Shown: positions 8,926 through 17,587 of the stretch, in pieces
How positions within the stretch are numbered: the first letter of the stretch is position 1
Layout of the letters: each line of letters starts with the position of its first letter
Notes under the pieces: generated by a model
Told to the model about the DNA's origin: nothing
The model's input: the letters and a program-made list of their open reading frames with translations, nothing else
The model's database searches: none
Position numbers and translations under genes: made by a program
NCBI GenBank assembly: GCA_946480085.1
Contig: CAMLHZ010000001.1
Span: forward strand, 186,001 to 250,000
Origin: an uncultured Flavobacteriales bacterium
Lineage (GTDB): Bacteria; Bacteroidota; Bacteroidia; Flavobacteriales; Crocinitomicaceae
Length of the DNA stretch: 64,000 bases
Reading direction: 5' to 3'

Positions 8926-9582
8926 ATGGCATTAGATAAAACTGGAATCGCAAAACGCATTGCTCAAGAGTTAAGAGACGGTTGGTATGTGAATCTTGGA
9001 ATTGGTATTCCAACACTTGTTGCCAACTACATTCCTGAGGGCATTGAAGTTGAATTTCAATCTGAAAATGGAATTCTTGGAATGGGACCATTTCCCTTTG
9101 AAGGAGAAGAAGATGCTGACTTGATCAACGCTGGTAAACAAACTGTGACTTTACGTCCGGGAGCCTCTATTTTTGACTCTGCAACATCTTTTGCTATGAT
9201 TCGTGGACAACATGTTCAATTGACTGTTCTTGGTGCCATGGAAGTTTCCCAAAACGGAGATATAGCCAACTGGAAAATTCCGGGCAAAATGGTGAAAGGA
9301 ATGGGTGGAGCAATGGATTTAGTGGCGTCTGCAGAAAATATTATTGTAGCAATGATGCACGCCAATAAAGCGGGAGAATCAAAGATCTTGACAAAATGCT
9401 CGCTTCCACTAACAGGTGTAGGTTGTGTGAAGAAAGTGGTTACTGATTTGGCAGTTCTTGAAATCAAAGACAATAAATTTCATCTAATCGAGCGTGCTCC
9501 AGGAGTAAGTGTTGAAGAAATTGTTTCACTAACAGAAGGCGATTTAGTTGTGCCTGATTTCGTGCCTGAGATGGTGCTGTAG
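8926..9582 (+). CDS. scoB: 3-oxoacid CoA-transferase, subunit B
   Basis: Beta subunit (218 residues) of the succinyl-CoA:3-ketoacid CoA-transferase. The active-site segment SENGILGMGP is intact, with the nucleophilic Glu at residue 47 that forms the enzyme-CoA thioester. Further family blocks are GGAMDLVASA and LPLTGVGCV. The subunit A gene lies at 6375, separated by a complete membrane-protein gene. An 88-base gap precedes this ORF, so it may have its own promoter, although I see no clean TAnnTTTG box. Both subunits look functional. Confidence 0.92.
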   Translation: MALDKTGIAKRIAQELRDGWYVNLGIGIPTLVANYIPEGIEVEFQSENGILGMGPFPFEGEEDADLINAGKQTVTLRPGASIFDSATSFAMIRGQHVQLTVLGAMEVSQNGDIANWKIPGKMVKGMGGAMDLVASAENIIVAMMHANKAGESKILTKCSLPLTGVGCVKKVVTDLAVLEIKDNKFHLIERAPGVSVEEIVSLTEGDLVVPDFVPEMVL

Positions 9583-9683
9583 GAATCAAACCGTACAACC
9601 ATATCAGAATTCAACGCATCAGAAAATAACTATATTTACAACTCGAAAAAACCAGCAGTATTTTTCTGGTCGAATATTTTTCA

Positions 9684-10400
9684 ATGATTCAAAAGCTCTC
9701 CATACTTATTCCCGCTTACAACGAAGGTCCAACCATTCATCTTATTCTAGATCGAATCAAGGCTGTTGTTTTGGACAATAATATTGAGAAGGAGATTGTA
9801 ATTGTGAACGATTGTTCCAAAGACAATACGGTTGAAAATATTGAGAAATACATGTCAGCTAATCCAGACATGGATATTCGTTTGTTTTCTCAGCCTTATA
9901 ATCAGGGAAAAGGAGCAGCGATCAACAGAGCAATTCAGGAAGCTACCGGAGAATACATTATTATTCAGGACGCGGATTTGGAATACGATCCGGAGGAATA
10001 TAACCTGATGTTGAAACCTGTTTTCAAAGACAATGCTGATGTTGTTTACGGGTCACGCTTTATGGGCCACCAACCTCATCGCATCTTGTTTTACTGGCAT
10101 TCCAAAGGAAATAAGTTCCTTACTGGTTTATCAAACATGATGACGAATCTTAACTTAACCGACATGGAAACGTGTTATAAGTTAATTCGAACATCGATTG
10201 CCCAGGACATTAAGATCAAAGAACGTCGTTTTGGAATTGAGCCCGAAATCACTGCAAAATTAGCGAAACGAAAAGCCATCAAAATCTACGAAGTGGGTAT
10301 TTCGTACTACGGAAGAACCTACGAAGAAGGAAAAAAGATTGGTTGGAAAGACGGTTTCAGAGCAATCTTCTGTATTATCAAATACAAGTTCAGCAATTAA
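9684..10400 (+). CDS. Glycosyltransferase family 2 protein
   Basis: A 238-residue GT-A fold transferase without transmembrane helices, probably acting at the inner face of the membrane. It opens with the GT2 strand [14 protein letters not shown], then [21 protein letters not shown] and the metal-binding DAD at 96-98 within [12 protein letters not shown]. The C-terminal block with [22 protein letters not shown] is typical of the branch close to dolichyl/polyprenyl-phosphate sugar synthases. A plausible product is a polyprenyl-phosphate sugar, which could feed the GT-C-like protein encoded upstream; that link is inference. A box TATATTTA (one mismatch to the promoter consensus) lies about 45 bases upstream. 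Confidence 0.82.
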   Translation: MIQKLSILIPAYNEGPTIHLILDRIKAVVLDNNIEKEIVIVNDCSKDNTVENIEKYMSANPDMDIRLFSQPYNQGKGAAINRAIQEATGEYIIIQDADLEYDPEEYNLMLKPVFKDNADVVYGSRFMGHQPHRILFYWHSKGNKFLTGLSNMMTNLNLTDMETCYKLIRTSIAQDIKIKERRFGIEPEITAKLAKRKAIKIYEVGISYYGRTYEEGKKIGWKDGFRAIFCIIKYKFSN

Positions 10401-10472
10401 TTATCAATTTCTGAATTACCAATTATCAAGAAACATTCAATTGTTAATTTCACCATTGTTAATTGACAATTC
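10396..10472. repeat. Word-repeat island, AATTATCAATT family
   Basis: Between the convergent GT2 and acyltransferase genes. The left part repeats TTATCAATT, TTACCAATTATCAA; the right part has the complementary CAATTGTTAATT and TTGTTAATTGACAATT. The arms pair imperfectly, which may help terminate both genes. Confidence 0.45.
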
Positions 10473-11424
10473 CTTTTGACCATCTCATTGCTCGCTTCTC
10501 CACTATTCTGAAAAACACATATGCGCTTACTATTGCAGCCGTAACTGAAAGAAACAGAGTTAGCCATGGATTAAGTTCGCCCAGCTTTCCTGATTTGCAA
10601 ACGTAAAGCACCAATCCTCCTGAAAGGCCGTGTACCAAATACAAGGAATACGAGAACTCCCCTATTCTTTCCAAAAAACGACTTTTGATCCTGATCCACA
10701 ATAAAAACACAATCGCAATTACAGCAATAACTACGTCTTCAGGGAAAAATCGAAAAGTAATCATCGTCAAAGATGCCGCTATCAAACTATAATTCAAGAC
10801 CTCATCTTTCGACTTATACACTTGAGAGCAAGCAATTCCTATTAAGAAAAACGGAACGTTGTGCACCAGATCAACCGTTGGAAAAAAGAGCACACAGATC
10901 AAAGCTAGTCCCGAAACAATAAGATAAAACCACGTGTTCTTCGCCATGAAGATCACCAAAAAACCTATTATTAAATAAAACAGAAATTCTACTTTAAGCG
11001 TAGCAAAAATGGGATTTAACCAATACGTGTTTCCAAATAAATCAACCGTAAGCGAAGCATTTTGGACAATCTGATTAAAAGAATAAGGATACAAACCCTT
11101 CCAGATAAACGGCGTCAGGCAAATGAGCAGAATGGCTCCCAAAAAAGGAGGAAAAATCCGCAGAAATCGCTTCAGCAAATAACGTGGATACATTTTGAAA
11201 GTGTAATCTCGTGATGTAAGTGAGTTATAGATCACAAATCCTGAAATGATATAGAAAAGTTCAACCCCTTGCGCACCGAATTCTGCGTACCGTCGCAAAG
11301 ACTCGTTTTGAAACAAGGCTCCTTGTGCATCTTCAAAAGTGATGAAATGAAAGGCAACAACGATGAGTGCAGCAATAGCACGCAGCGACTCAATATGACC
11401 CAAAAAATGCGGTTTCTCTTTCAA
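10459..11424 (-). CDS. Acyltransferase family 3 (OafA/YrhL-type) membrane protein
   Basis: A 321-residue protein with about ten transmembrane helices. The N-terminal HIESLRAIAALIVVAFHF carries the conserved Arg and His of acyltransferase family 3, which O-acylates surface polysaccharides or lipids; GFVIYNSL and the LYLVHGLSG block near the end also fit. There is no C-terminal SGNH domain. The start appears to be TTG at 11422-11424, since the next ATG would remove the first catalytic helix. An AT box resembling the -7 element lies directly upstream, so the leader would be very short. The substrate is unknown. Confidence 0.82.
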   Translation of the reverse strand: MKEKPHFLGHIESLRAIAALIVVAFHFITFEDAQGALFQNESLRRYAEFGAQGVELFYIISGFVIYNSLTSRDYTFKMYPRYLLKRFLRIFPPFLGAILLICLTPFIWKGLYPYSFNQIVQNASLTVDLFGNTYWLNPIFATLKVEFLFYLIIGFLVIFMAKNTWFYLIVSGLALICVLFFPTVDLVHNVPFFLIGIACSQVYKSKDEVLNYSLIAASLTMITFRFFPEDVVIAVIAIVFLLWIRIKSRFLERIGEFSYSLYLVHGLSGGLVLYVCKSGKLGELNPWLTLFLSVTAAIVSAYVFFRIVEKRAMRWSKGIVN

Positions 11425-11475
11425 AGCAGTACTAAAATAGTGGAATTTAAGGATTGTGTCGGATTAACCTGAAAC

Positions 11476-11517
11476 AAAAAACCCTGGCACTTCGAGTATC
11501 CTCAGTGACCAGGGTTT
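11476..11517 (-). terminator. Terminator hairpin with CTTCGAG...CTCAG loop
   Basis: Stem CCCTGG(T)CAC / GTG(C)CAGGG flanked by A5 and T4, so it can end the leftward gene at 11539. The apex reads ACTTCGAGTATCCTCAGT, close to the apices of the hairpins at 30872-30906 and 40391-40426. It is therefore also a member of a REP-like family. Confidence 0.65.
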
Positions 11518-11538
11518 TCCAAATCTTATTTGTAAATC

Positions 11539-11898
11539 TTAGTAAAGCTCTTGCTTCAAAGATGTGCGGTAATCTTTAATTTCTTCTCTATTGATCTTGT
11601 GATCTGCATTTTTCAGCAAGTTCAACAAGTACAACAAATTCTCCTGGTCTTCAATCTCCAAAGGATACTCGTTTCCTTCTTCATCCTCCTCATATTGAGC
11701 TTGAACATCAAAAGATTCATTTTCTACAATGTACTCGTAAGACAAACGCAAAACTTTAACCACCAAAGGATCTTGCTCCTTCAAAGCTTGTTCGCGAAGC
11801 TCCTTTAAATCTTCAACTATTCCTTTATAAAGCGGTCCTTCTTTTTCCACTTTAGCAATAATTGCTTCTAATTTCTTGTTGGCAATTGCCGTTTTCAT
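11539..11898 (-). CDS. Hypothetical acidic helical protein
   Basis: A 119-residue protein that I do not recognise. It is predicted soluble, highly charged and helical. A Lys/Glu-rich N-terminal half is followed by a very acidic stretch (YEEDEEGNEYPLEIEDQEN) and a final helix containing LLYLLNLLKNADHKI. There is no signal peptide, Cys or catalytic motif. It has its own clear promoter box at 11936-11943 and a terminator-like hairpin downstream, so it is a single-gene unit and probably a real gene. The ATG at 11896-11898 is 37 bases from the box. Confidence 0.7.
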   Translation of the reverse strand: MKTAIANKKLEAIIAKVEKEGPLYKGIVEDLKELREQALKEQDPLVVKVLRLSYEYIVENESFDVQAQYEEDEEGNEYPLEIEDQENLLYLLNLLKNADHKINREEIKDYRTSLKQELY

Positions 11899-11935
11899 AC
11901 GCTTACGATTTGTTATGTCACACTTGTGCGACGTG

Positions 11936-11943
11936 CAAATGTA
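11936..11943 (-). promoter_or_regulatory. -7 promoter box for the 11539-11898 gene
   Basis: TACATTTG on the minus strand, an exact TAnnTTTG match. A TTTTG about 22 bases further upstream could be the -33 element. Confidence 0.6.
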
Positions 11944-12043
11944 ATGACTTCCTTCCAGTTTAACACAAAACTCTGTGATTTTTTAGGACGATTAATGGCT
12001 GTAAGCAGAAACAATATTCCCTTCGATTACTGGCTTAGTTTGT

Positions 12044-12051
12044 TATATTTG
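12044..12051 (+). promoter_or_regulatory. -7 promoter box for the LysE-family gene
   Basis: TATATTTG, an exact match to TAnnTTTG. It falls inside the long upstream extension of the reading frame and therefore supports the TTG start at 12073. Confidence 0.55.
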
Positions 12052-12072
12052 TATAAACTCAACAAAAACACA

Positions 12073-12801
12073 TTGCTAGAACTAATCGTCAAAGCCGTTG
12101 TAACTGGATTTATACTCAGCGTATTAATCGGTCCTGTGTTTTTCATGCTACTCGACATTAGTATTCGTAAAGGTGTTCGTGCTGCCTTGAGTTTTGACCT
12201 CGGAGTTTTACTTTCTGACATCATTTACATTCTTATCGCCTACATTTTTTACAATCAGGTAAATCATATCATTTCAGGCGATCAGCAATACCTTTTTAAA
12301 CTTATCGGGGGAACCATTTTCATCTTTTTCGGGTTTTTTATGCTCTTGAAAAAGCCAAAAGAAGAAGTTGAAAAAGACAACATCACCTTTCAGGCAAAAG
12401 ATTATTTGACACTTGGTTTAAAAGGTTTCTTACTGAATTTTGCCAATCCAGCGGTAATTATTTATTGGTTCTCTGTAATTGCAAACGGAGCGCAGGGAAA
12501 TGGAAAATCAATTCAGGAAGGTCAAAGCTTAGAACTTTACATCATCATCATCTTAGTTACTTTCTTTTCTGTTGATGTTCTAAAAGTTCTTGGAGCAAAG
12601 AAACTTCGACCGTTTATTACCGATAAAGTGCTGGTTGGACTGAATCGCCTTACCGGATTGATCATTTTCATTACCGGAATCGTTCTACTGTTGAAAGGCA
12701 TTGTTTTCATTCTTGAATTGAACACAATTGACACTTATGTGGACTATTTAGGTGAGCCATTAAACTCGGCTTTGAAGCACTTATCACCAAATCATATTTA
12801 A
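12073..12801 (+). CDS. LysE/RhtB-family transporter
   Basis: An exporter of the LysE superfamily (amino acids or related small molecules), about 242 residues with six hydrophobic helices. Helix 1 carries the family pattern VTGFILSVLIGPVFFMLL followed by RKGVRAALSFDLGVLLSD. The second half-repeat has LLNFANPAVIIYWFSVI, the helix-4 Asn-Pro signature. The reading frame is open back to 11926, but a promoter box at 12044-12051 lies within that part. I therefore favour the TTG at 12073, which places helix 1 at the N-terminus as in relatives. The substrate cannot be told from sequence. Confidence 0.75.
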   Translation: MLELIVKAVVTGFILSVLIGPVFFMLLDISIRKGVRAALSFDLGVLLSDIIYILIAYIFYNQVNHIISGDQQYLFKLIGGTIFIFFGFFMLLKKPKEEVEKDNITFQAKDYLTLGLKGFLLNFANPAVIIYWFSVIANGAQGNGKSIQEGQSLELYIIIILVTFFSVDVLKVLGAKKLRPFITDKVLVGLNRLTGLIIFITGIVLLLKGIVFILELNTIDTYVDYLGEPLNSALKHLSPNHI

Positions 12802-12841
12802 AACTTTCCCAATTTCCACTCTTTCTGCAAAGACTATAAAG

Positions 12842-12849
12842 TAACTTTG
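12842..12849 (+). promoter_or_regulatory. -7 promoter box for the MORN-repeat gene
   Basis: TAACTTTG, exact TAnnTTTG match, 36 bases before the ATG at 12886. It shows that the open frame upstream of 12886 is not translated. Confidence 0.6.
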
Positions 12850-12885
12850 AGGCGAAATTTACTTATACAGTATAAATTAACGTCC

Positions 12886-14589
12886 ATGAAGTGGTTATTC
12901 GTCCTAACTTGTTTTTTCTCCTTAACGCTTTCGGCACAGCCTATTTCGAAAGATTTTCAAACCAAAAAAGTGTATTTCTACTACGACATTAACCGAACAA
13001 AAGTTCAGTCGCAAGGATATTACTACAAAGATTTGCTGGGCGAAACCACCGATGAACACGGTAAATGGCAATACTTTGATGAAACCGGCCAATTGGTAGA
13101 AGAACGCAACTATTACAGAGGAAAACTGAATGGTGAAGTAAAATCGATGTACAGCAACGGTAAAATGAAGCAGATCGGTTACTTCAAAAAAGGAATGCAG
13201 GATTCTATTTCACGTGAATGGTACGAAAACGGAAAGTTGAAAAGCGAAGGAAATTATCGCAACAATCAACCCAACGGAATGTGGATGGAATATTACTTAA
13301 CCGGACAAGCTAAAGAACGCGACGAATATTTAGATTCTTTGGTGCTTGTTTGGGAGTTTTGGTTACCGGATTCACTTCACACACAACTGATCAAAGATGG
13401 AAATGGAGAATACGACGTGTTTTATACCACAGGATCTTTAAAGGAAACATATACCTATAAAAACGGTTATAAAAATGGCGCTTTTGCTGAATATAGCATC
13501 TACGGATATCCTTTGCTGGAAGGAAATTTTGACCTTGGCGAAGTAGATGGAAAATGGATCTATTATTTCTATACCGGCGACATTGAAAAAGAAGTGAATT
13601 ACAAAAAAGGTCAGCTTCACGGCGACTACAATTCATTCTACGATGATTCGATTCCACGAACTGCCGGAAGGTATGAATACGGTAAGAAAACCGGAAACTG
13701 GGTTTGGTATACCAATATCAGAACCAAGGACATGGAAGGTAAGTTTAAAGACGATTTACAGGACGGACGCTGGGAATATTATCATACCAACGGAAAAACC
13801 TCTTATGTCGCTTTTTATAAAGACGGTTTGCGCACAGGAACATGGAACTATTACTACGAAGACGGTTCTAAATTCAAAATTGGAACCTATGCCAACGACG
13901 AGAAAAACGGGAAATGGGAAACCTGGTATGAAGACGGAACCCTGTTGATGTCGGGTAATTACGTGAATGGAAAGGAAGAAGGAGAATGGTTGAATTACTG
14001 GGAAACAGGCGAGCTGAAGAACAAAAGTACTTTCAAAGCCGGAATGCTTCACGGAGACTGGACCTCCAATTATCCCAACGGTAAATTGAAGTTGACAGGA
14101 GAATACAAAGAGGGATTAAAAACAGGTGAATGGATTGACTATTTCGAAAATGGAAAACCAAAAGATGTTGGGACTTACAAAATAGTCAAACGAAAAACCA
14201 AAATCGAATACGGTATTTTGAAGGATTACGAATCACTTGAAAGCGTGAAAGATGGTCCATGGGTTTCTTATTCTCAAAAGGACTATAAGAAAACAGAAGA
14301 AGGCGAATACAAAAACGGTGAAAAAGACGGAACATGGTATGCCTATTGGCCTGGTGGAAAAAATCCAAGTATAGAATACACGTACAAAGAAGGAAAACTG
14401 GAAGGAAAAACCACTCAATATGACCGTCGTGGAGATATCATTAGCGAATGTGATTACAAAAATGGTTTGAAGCACGGTAAAATGAAGATCTACGACAAGA
14501 AAGGGAATGTGGTAAAGGAATTGGATTTTGAATACGGTATTCAGATTATTAAAACTGACGGTAACGAAATTCAATTTTCACCGAGATAA
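12886..14589 (+). CDS. Secreted MORN-repeat-variant protein
   Basis: A 567-residue protein with a clear signal peptide (KWLFVLTCFFSLTLSAQ). Almost the whole mature chain then consists of about 20 copies of a 22-25-residue unit of the type NGKxxxxGxYKxGxxxGxWxxYYxxG. This is the MORN_2/YwqK-like repeat, which forms an elongated beta structure. Relatives are often labelled YwqK antitoxin in databases, but nothing here supports an antitoxin role. A periplasmic or surface scaffold is more likely; no T9SS tail is visible. The start at 12886 is fixed by the signal peptide and the promoter box upstream. Confidence 0.82.
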   Translation: MKWLFVLTCFFSLTLSAQPISKDFQTKKVYFYYDINRTKVQSQGYYYKDLLGETTDEHGKWQYFDETGQLVEERNYYRGKLNGEVKSMYSNGKMKQIGYFKKGMQDSISREWYENGKLKSEGNYRNNQPNGMWMEYYLTGQAKERDEYLDSLVLVWEFWLPDSLHTQLIKDGNGEYDVFYTTGSLKETYTYKNGYKNGAFAEYSIYGYPLLEGNFDLGEVDGKWIYYFYTGDIEKEVNYKKGQLHGDYNSFYDDSIPRTAGRYEYGKKTGNWVWYTNIRTKDMEGKFKDDLQDGRWEYYHTNGKTSYVAFYKDGLRTGTWNYYYEDGSKFKIGTYANDEKNGKWETWYEDGTLLMSGNYVNGKEEGEWLNYWETGELKNKSTFKAGMLHGDWTSNYPNGKLKLTGEYKEGLKTGEWIDYFENGKPKDVGTYKIVKRKTKIEYGILKDYESLESVKDGPWVSYSQKDYKKTEEGEYKNGEKDGTWYAYWPGGKNPSIEYTYKEGKLEGKTTQYDRRGDIISECDYKNGLKHGKMKIYDKKGNVVKELDFEYGIQIIKTDGNEIQFSPR

Positions 14590-14602
14590 AAACATATCTC
14601 TT

Positions 14603-14803
14603 TTTCCCGCAGACGGGCCTGTCTGCCAATCCAGGCAGGCACAGAGGAACACAGATATTTGAATAAATTATTTGAGCTCCATAAGAAGCTCGACCGGTAG
14701 GCGAGCATTTAATTTGTGAATTTGTGGGAAAAGAAAATGCCAGCTAGCCGGCACTTCAATATCCATCTGTGTTCTTCCGTGGACCTCTGTTGGAAATTTC
14801 ATA
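14603..14803. repeat. Word-repeat island, CCGCAGA/CACAGAGGAACACAGA family
   Basis: Fills the 268-bp gap before yraN. The left arm has TCCCGCAGAC and CACAGAGGAACACAGAT; the right arm (about 14764-14800) has the complementary ATCTGTGTTCTTCCGTGGACC. Nested inside are a GCCTG/CAGGC inverted segment (14627-14640) and a TGCCAGC/GCCGGCA hairpin near 14738. Related elements lie at 16461, 38320 and 56183. Confidence 0.6.
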
Positions 14804-14857
14804 ATTCCTCTTGCATGAAATCATCTTTTGGCTTAACTTAAATAGGAAAAGTTAAAA

Positions 14858-15211
14858 ATGACAGATCAGGAATTGGGAAAATACGGCGAAGATTGTGCGA
14901 CAAAACATTTGCGGCAAAAGGGATTCAAGATCATTGAACGGAATTATCGGTTTCTAAAGGAAGAAATAGATATTGTTGCCCGGATTGATGAATATTTGGT
15001 TGTTGTAGAGGTAAAAACTCGTCAAACAAGTGAAATTGGTGAACCCTGGCGCGCAGTTACCAAAAAGAAACAACGCCACATTATTCGATGCGCTCATCAG
15101 TATGTAATTGAAAAAGATTTAGATATTGACGTTCGTTTTGATATAATCTCGATAATTCACAATAGCTTTGGTACACAACTCGAACACATTGAAGATGCTT
15201 TCAGAACGTAA
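14858..15211 (+). CDS. yraN: YraN/UPF0102-family predicted nuclease
   Basis: A 117-residue protein with the UPF0102 layout: GKYGEDCATKHLRQKGFKI at the N-terminus, then RFLKEEIDIVARI and LVVVEVKTR. These form the PD-(D/E)XK-like core with Asp (EIDIV) and Glu/Lys (VEVKTR) in the expected places. The family resembles Holliday-junction resolvase folds. Its role is not firmly established, although links to DNA processing are often proposed. The next gene overlaps its 3' end by 17 bases. The ATG at 14858 gives the standard start. Confidence 0.9.
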   Translation: MTDQELGKYGEDCATKHLRQKGFKIIERNYRFLKEEIDIVARIDEYLVVVEVKTRQTSEIGEPWRAVTKKKQRHIIRCAHQYVIEKDLDIDVRFDIISIIHNSFGTQLEHIEDAFRT

Positions 15212-15857
15212 ATTCAGCTCATTTCTATTCTTATTGATCCTACTTTGTAGTTTTCAGGCGAAGAGTCAAATCTTCAGTTTTTCAGATACCTCGGCACTTC
15301 TCGTTAAGAATACTAACCAGTCGCCTGCACATTGGTATTTAGAAATCACCAACAATTGCGGTGTTGATACAACTATGCGCTGGAAAACACATTTCGAGAA
15401 TATTCCCGCTGAATGGATGATCAACTTCGATAGCCAAAACCAAAACTGGCCGACGGTGATGGATGGTGACAGTTCTGATTTTGTAATGACTGTTAGTCCC
15501 GATTTCCCTCAAAAACTTATCATTGGAGCAATGCTCAACAATACGCCTGGACATGGAGTTGTGTATTTCGATATATATGATCCGGCGAACAGAACAGAAG
15601 TTCAAACCATTTCTTATGAATTCATTGTAAGCCTCGCGGGATTAACTGCTTTGGAAGAGCTTCCATGGTTAGCGATTAAAAACGGGAAACTTTTCATCAC
15701 CGATGGAATACCTACTCAGGTAGATTTGTTCGATTTAAACAGTAAACTGATTTCTTCTTCAAAACAACAAGAAATACAACTTCAGAAAGACCAAGTGCTT
15801 TTCATTCGATTTACAAGAGAAAATAAGGTTTACCAGATTAAGCTAGTGGCTGAATAA
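15195..15857 (+). CDS. Secreted protein with a T9SS type A-like tail
   Basis: A 220-residue protein starting at the ATG inside the 3' end of yraN (17-base overlap). It begins with a signal peptide (RKFSSFLFLLILLCSFQAKS). The middle is a beta-sandwich-like region with ITNNCGVDTTMRWKTHFENI. The last ~60 residues (NGKLFITDG...VDLFDLNSKLISS...VLFIRFTRENKVYQIKLV) resemble the C-terminal sorting domain used by the type IX secretion system, in degenerate form. This suggests an exported or surface-attached protein. I do not recognise the main domain. Coupling with yraN is probably only translational. Confidence 0.6.
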   Translation: MLSERKFSSFLFLLILLCSFQAKSQIFSFSDTSALLVKNTNQSPAHWYLEITNNCGVDTTMRWKTHFENIPAEWMINFDSQNQNWPTVMDGDSSDFVMTVSPDFPQKLIIGAMLNNTPGHGVVYFDIYDPANRTEVQTISYEFIVSLAGLTALEELPWLAIKNGKLFITDGIPTQVDLFDLNSKLISSSKQQEIQLQKDQVLFIRFTRENKVYQIKLVAE

Positions 15858-15864
15858 AATCTGA

Positions 15865-16434
15865 TCACTCGTCTGTTTTCTTAAGCCAAATTCCTAGTCT
15901 ATTTTCTTGCGCAAACAATTCAGCCCTTTCTATTTGCTTCAGAAAATTATCATACGCCTTCTTTTTAATATGAACTTTCACATCCGGTTTTTCATCCGTG
16001 TCTTGATATATTTCCTTTTCCTGCTTTTCCATTTCATCCCAAGTCTTTGGTCGCATCATAGTTCCACCCGGAAAACAACCTTTTTTTACTAAATAGTTGT
16101 TCAACGTATCCTTATTATCAATCACCCAACAGTAAGTCATTTTTGTTTCAGGATCTTTAATTTCAACATGTCCAAGGGAAGAAACAGGAACAACTATCGC
16201 ATCAGGATGAGTTCTGATCCAAGAATCTATTAAGCTATCAGAATTAGACGAACTCGGCGCTCTGAAGTAACCTGTTCCAAGTAAACAATAAATGTTTTTT
16301 GGTTCTTTAGCAGTAGTTCCAAAAATGGATTTGAACTTAAAATCCTCGATTTTCAACGATTTCTTTTCAGACACATCACAACCGTGTAAAATCAGGCTGG
16401 AAAGTACTATTAAAAGATAGGTTAAGTGTTTCAT
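15865..16434 (-). CDS. Lipoprotein with SNase-like C-terminal pattern
   Basis: A 189-residue putative lipoprotein: the N-terminus ends in a lipobox LILHGC with Cys at residue 19. The second half contains TLNNYLVKKGCF and AYDNFLKQIERAELFAQENRLGIW. This is reminiscent of the last helices of thermonuclease (SNase) domains, where a Leu-Asn-x-x-Leu-Val segment precedes an AE..A....GIW ending. The catalytic Arg/Glu residues of the nuclease are not clearly visible, so it may be an inactive or distant relative. It converges with the gene ending at 15857. The start ATG is at 16432-16434. Confidence 0.6.
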   Translation of the reverse strand: MKHLTYLLIVLSSLILHGCDVSEKKSLKIEDFKFKSIFGTTAKEPKNIYCLLGTGYFRAPSSSNSDSLIDSWIRTHPDAIVVPVSSLGHVEIKDPETKMTYCWVIDNKDTLNNYLVKKGCFPGGTMMRPKTWDEMEKQEKEIYQDTDEKPDVKVHIKKKAYDNFLKQIERAELFAQENRLGIWLKKTDE

Positions 16435-16460
16435 TATTTTCTTTATCGTTGTTGGTTGGT

Positions 16461-16500
16461 TTCCAAAACTCTGCGCTCTCCGCGTTCTTCTGCGGGAGAT
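16461..16500. repeat. One-armed CTGCG/CCGCG word repeat
   Basis: AACTCTGCGCTCTCCGCG and TTCTTCTGCGGGAGA form a short inverted segment (CTCCCGCAG-type). It is related to the islands at 14603 and 38320 and lies between two leftward genes. Confidence 0.4.
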
Positions 16501-16502
16501 AT

Positions 16503-17447
16503 TTATGAAGAGTAGTGCTCCAGAATCTTATCCGCTAAAACATCACTCAGCTTAAAATAACTTTCGTGGGTCCAGCCACCAATGTGCGGTGTAAGCAAAA
16601 TTTCTTCGCAAGCTAGTAGTTCATCCAACTCCGGCGAACGGTCTTCATCAAAAAACGCTTCGAAACTTTTCTTTTCAAACTCATTGACATCTAATCCTGC
16701 ACCCAAAACAGTTCCAGCTTTAATCGCATTAAGTAAGGCTCTGGTTTTCACTATTTTTCCTCGGGATAAATTCAATAGAACCACTTGTTTTCCAAGTGCA
16801 TCAAAAAATTCCTCATTGGCAAAATGAGTGGTTTCTTCGTTTTGTGGAATATGGAATGAAATCACATCAGATTTTCTCAAAACCGCATCCAAGGTTGCTT
16901 CTGTGACATATTCAGAGCCGTAATCGTCCTTGTATTTGTCATATACCAACACATCCACATCAAATCCCCTGAGTTTCTTCGCGAATGCCTGACCATTGTT
17001 TCCAAAACCAATAATTCCGACTGTTTTCCCGTCGAGCTCCCATCCTCTATTTCCTTCTCTATCCCAAATTCCATTTCGAACCTGATTGTTGGAAATATGT
17101 AAACGATTGTAAATACTCAACAACATTCCTAAAGCCTGCTCACCAACAGCGTTTCGGTTTCCTTCAGGAGCATTAAAAAGGATGATGTTTCGAGAAGCGC
17201 AATACACCTCATCGATATTTTCCATTCCAGCACCCGAACGTGCTATGAATTGCAGTTTCTCAGCATGTTTTAAAAAATCTTCATTCATTGTAAAACGCGA
17301 ACGGATTACAATTCCTGCGGCATTTTTCACTTCACTGCAACACTTTTCATAATCCCAGGAAGAAGCATCCACACATTGAAATTTGCCGGAGGCATTCAAT
17401 CGTTCTTCTAAAACAGGGTGCACGGTATCAATAAAGAGTACTTTCAT
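16503..17447 (-). CDS. D-2-hydroxyacid dehydrogenase (phosphoglycerate dehydrogenase-like)
   Basis: A 314-residue NAD-dependent dehydrogenase of the D-isomer-specific family. The substrate domain (1-98 and the C-terminus) flanks the Rossmann domain with GIIGFGNNGQAFA. The catalytic residues are present: Arg in NLSRGKIV, an acidic residue after GLDVNEFE, and His in LTPHIGGWT. RSGAGMENID resembles SerA-type enzymes, but there is no ACT or extended C-terminal domain, so 3-phosphoglycerate dehydrogenase activity is likely but unproven. The start ATG is at 17445-17447. An ACACATAG word-repeat arm lies directly upstream. Confidence 0.82.
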   Translation of the reverse strand: MKVLFIDTVHPVLEERLNASGKFQCVDASSWDYEKCCSEVKNAAGIVIRSRFTMNEDFLKHAEKLQFIARSGAGMENIDEVYCASRNIILFNAPEGNRNAVGEQALGMLLSIYNRLHISNNQVRNGIWDREGNRGWELDGKTVGIIGFGNNGQAFAKKLRGFDVDVLVYDKYKDDYGSEYVTEATLDAVLRKSDVISFHIPQNEETTHFANEEFFDALGKQVVLLNLSRGKIVKTRALLNAIKAGTVLGAGLDVNEFEKKSFEAFFDEDRSPELDELLACEEILLTPHIGGWTHESYFKLSDVLADKILEHYSS

Positions 17448-17465
17448 ATACAACGAATTTAGACA

Positions 17466-17520
17466 TTAATATAAACACATAGTCACATAGTTGTTTCACA
17501 TAGAAAACATAAACAAAATA
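17466..17520. repeat. ACACATAG word-repeat arm
   Basis: AAACACATAGTCACATAG followed by TTTCACATAGAAAACATA. It is one arm of the family seen as an inverted pair at 3500-3645, located between divergent genes. Confidence 0.5.
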
Positions 17521-17587
17521 GCTTTTGAATTGTACATTTTCAATTTTCAATTGTTGTGTTGATTTTGATTGTCGTAATTTTAAACTA

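Noticed and set aside
12886..14589. YwqK-type antitoxin of a toxin-antitoxin pair
   Set aside because: The name comes from database labels of the MORN repeat. There is a signal peptide and no toxin gene next to it.
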